The translations under genes and the position numbers were made by a program. From Burkholderia sp. L27(2015) (GTDB lineage: Bacteria > Pseudomonadota > Gammaproteobacteria > Burkholderiales > Burkholderiaceae): 64,000 nt of DNA. The stretch lies in NCBI RefSeq assembly GCF_009765705.1, contig NZ_LMUX01000009.1, positions 124,001 through 188,000 on the forward strand. Reading direction: 5' to 3'. Numbering within the stretch: position 1 is the stretch's first letter; the number at the start of each line of letters is the position of its first letter. A model generated the notes under the pieces. It worked only from the letters and a program-made list of their open reading frames with translations. It did not search any database and was not told the DNA's origin. This document shows, one piece after another, positions 63,110-64,000 of the stretch.

Positions 63110-64000
63110 GGATGGGCCTTGGACGTGGCGCCGGCGGAGGCAGGCTTGGCAATGCCAGGGTTAGGAGAGGCCGGCTTGGCCACGTTCGGCGCGGTGGGTG
63201 CGTTGGATTTTGCCGTGGTGTTGGGAACCCCCTTCGCCGACTCCTTCGCGCCCTTGGTTGCTTCCTTAGCCGGTTCCTTAGTTGATTCCTTCGTCGATTC
63301 CTTAGCCGCTTCCTTCGCCTCGGGCTGCGGATGTGCCGCAGCGCTCGATGCGCCATCCGTCGCTAGCGCTTTGGGCGCGTCGGGTTTCGCGCCTTTCTTG
63401 CCGGCATTTTTACCCGGGTCACGGCTGGAGCCCGATTCGAATTCGGCGGGCGGCGGCAACACCTGCGGCTGATAGTGCAGCACCAGCAATTGGCGCGGCC
63501 CGTGTATCTGCGCCACCGGCGTGCAGATCACGCGGGCAAACGCAGTATCGGCCTGGTGATCGATCTGCGCGACCTTGGCCACCGGCAAGCCGGGCGGAAA
63601 GACCCCGTCCAGACCGCTCGTCACCAGTTGGTCGCCCACCTGGAGATCGGCGCTGCTGGGCACGAAACGCAGATCCAGGGCCTCGCCGCGCGGGGTGCCG
63701 TAGATCACGCTGCGCAGGCCCGTGCGCACGACCTGCACAGGAATCGCCTGGTCCTTGTCGGTGATCAGTGTAACTTCGGCCTGTAGCGCATAGATACGCG
63801 TCACTTGGCCCAGCACGCCGCCTTCACTGACAACCGGTGCGCCCAATTGAATGCCCGAGCGCGTACCCTGATCGATGATGACCTTCTGCGTAAAGGGATC
63901 GCGCGCGTCATACTGGATCTCCGAGGGCGTCGCTTGCATGCCGGGGCGTTGCGCCAATTGCAGCAAGTCGCGCAGATGGCGGTTCTCGGCCTCGAGTTGC
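63106..64000 (-). CDS. mreC: rod shape-determining protein MreC (5' end outside window)
   Basis: The frame stays open to the right edge. The visible part starts in the coiled coil (QLEAENRHLRDLLQLAQRP), then the periplasmic beta domains (VIIDQGTRSGIQLGAPVVSE; LITDKDQAIPVQVVRTGLRS; GDQLVTSGLDGVFPPGLPVA). Unlike E. coli MreC it ends in a ~100-residue Lys/Ala/Glu/Thr tail with repeats (KESTKESTKEPAKEATKG). Elongasome scaffold in the periplasm. First visible gene of the mre operon on this strand. Confidence 0.94.
   Translation of the reverse strand, partial: QLEAENRHLRDLLQLAQRPGMQATPSEIQYDARDPFTQKVIIDQGTRSGIQLGAPVVSEGGVLGQVTRIYALQAEVTLITDKDQAIPVQVVRTGLRSVIYGTPRGEALDLRFVPSSADLQVGDQLVTSGLDGVFPPGLPVAKVAQIDHQADTAFARVICTPVAQIHGPRQLLVLHYQPQVLPPPAEFESGSSRDPGKNAGKKGAKPDAPKALATDGASSAAAHPQPEAKEAAKESTKESTKEPAKEATKGAKESAKGVPNTTAKSNAPTAPNVAKPASPNPGIAKPASAGATSKAHP

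Overview
The window looks like chromosomal DNA from a Burkholderia-lineage betaproteobacterium (Burkholderiaceae; Paraburkholderia, Robbsia or a close relative). This rests on high GC, a DUF4148 secreted protein, a Burkholderia-type porin, and the core blocks ntrY-ntrX/rsmB/htpX/fmt/def/dprA/topB and rodA-mrdA-mreD-mreC. I could not run any search, so the genus is inference. No integrase, transposase, CRISPR array or rRNA was seen.

Region 1 (1-16.1 kb) is lineage-specific or housekeeping-adjacent. It holds the end of an HI0933-type flavoprotein, a methyltransferase, a LuxR regulator next to an FAD monooxygenase/DUF2783 pair, and many small secreted or cytosolic proteins (DUF4148, HAD-IB phosphatase, GNAT, DUF1488, adhesin-E-like, NlpC/P60 lipoprotein, TonB-C lipoprotein, YoaK).

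Region 2 (16.2-35.0 kb) runs from mnmE to a tRNA-Lys gene and is the accessory part. mnmE lacks its usual upstream neighbour yidC. Next comes a peroxide-stress module: an HxlR regulator, two tandem Ohr/OsmC paralogues, a VOC protein and OhrR. An HxlR-type palindrome sits inside the ohr promoter. A roughly 13-kb aromatic-catabolism cluster follows: c-type cytochrome, a Tat-exported ThDP enzyme, porin, GntR and LysR regulators, a salicylate-5-hydroxylase-like three-component oxygenase (ferredoxin, reductase, alpha, beta), a UbiD-family decarboxylase and an NCS2 permease. The exported ThDP enzyme with its cytochrome is the most unusual element of the window.

Region 3 (35.2-64.0 kb) is core genome. 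It contains a thioesterase, patatin-like protein, D-2-hydroxyacid dehydrogenase, pckG (GTG start), a LysR regulator, topB, a thioredoxin-like protein, dprA, def, fmt, LysE, htpX, rsmB, a DUF4390 protein, ntrY, a short AAA-less ntrX, tRNA-Phe, the preQ0 genes queC-queE-queD, a Sel1-repeat protein, and rodA-mrdA-mreD-mreC, which runs off the right edge. Many neighbours overlap by ATGA, indicating translational coupling.
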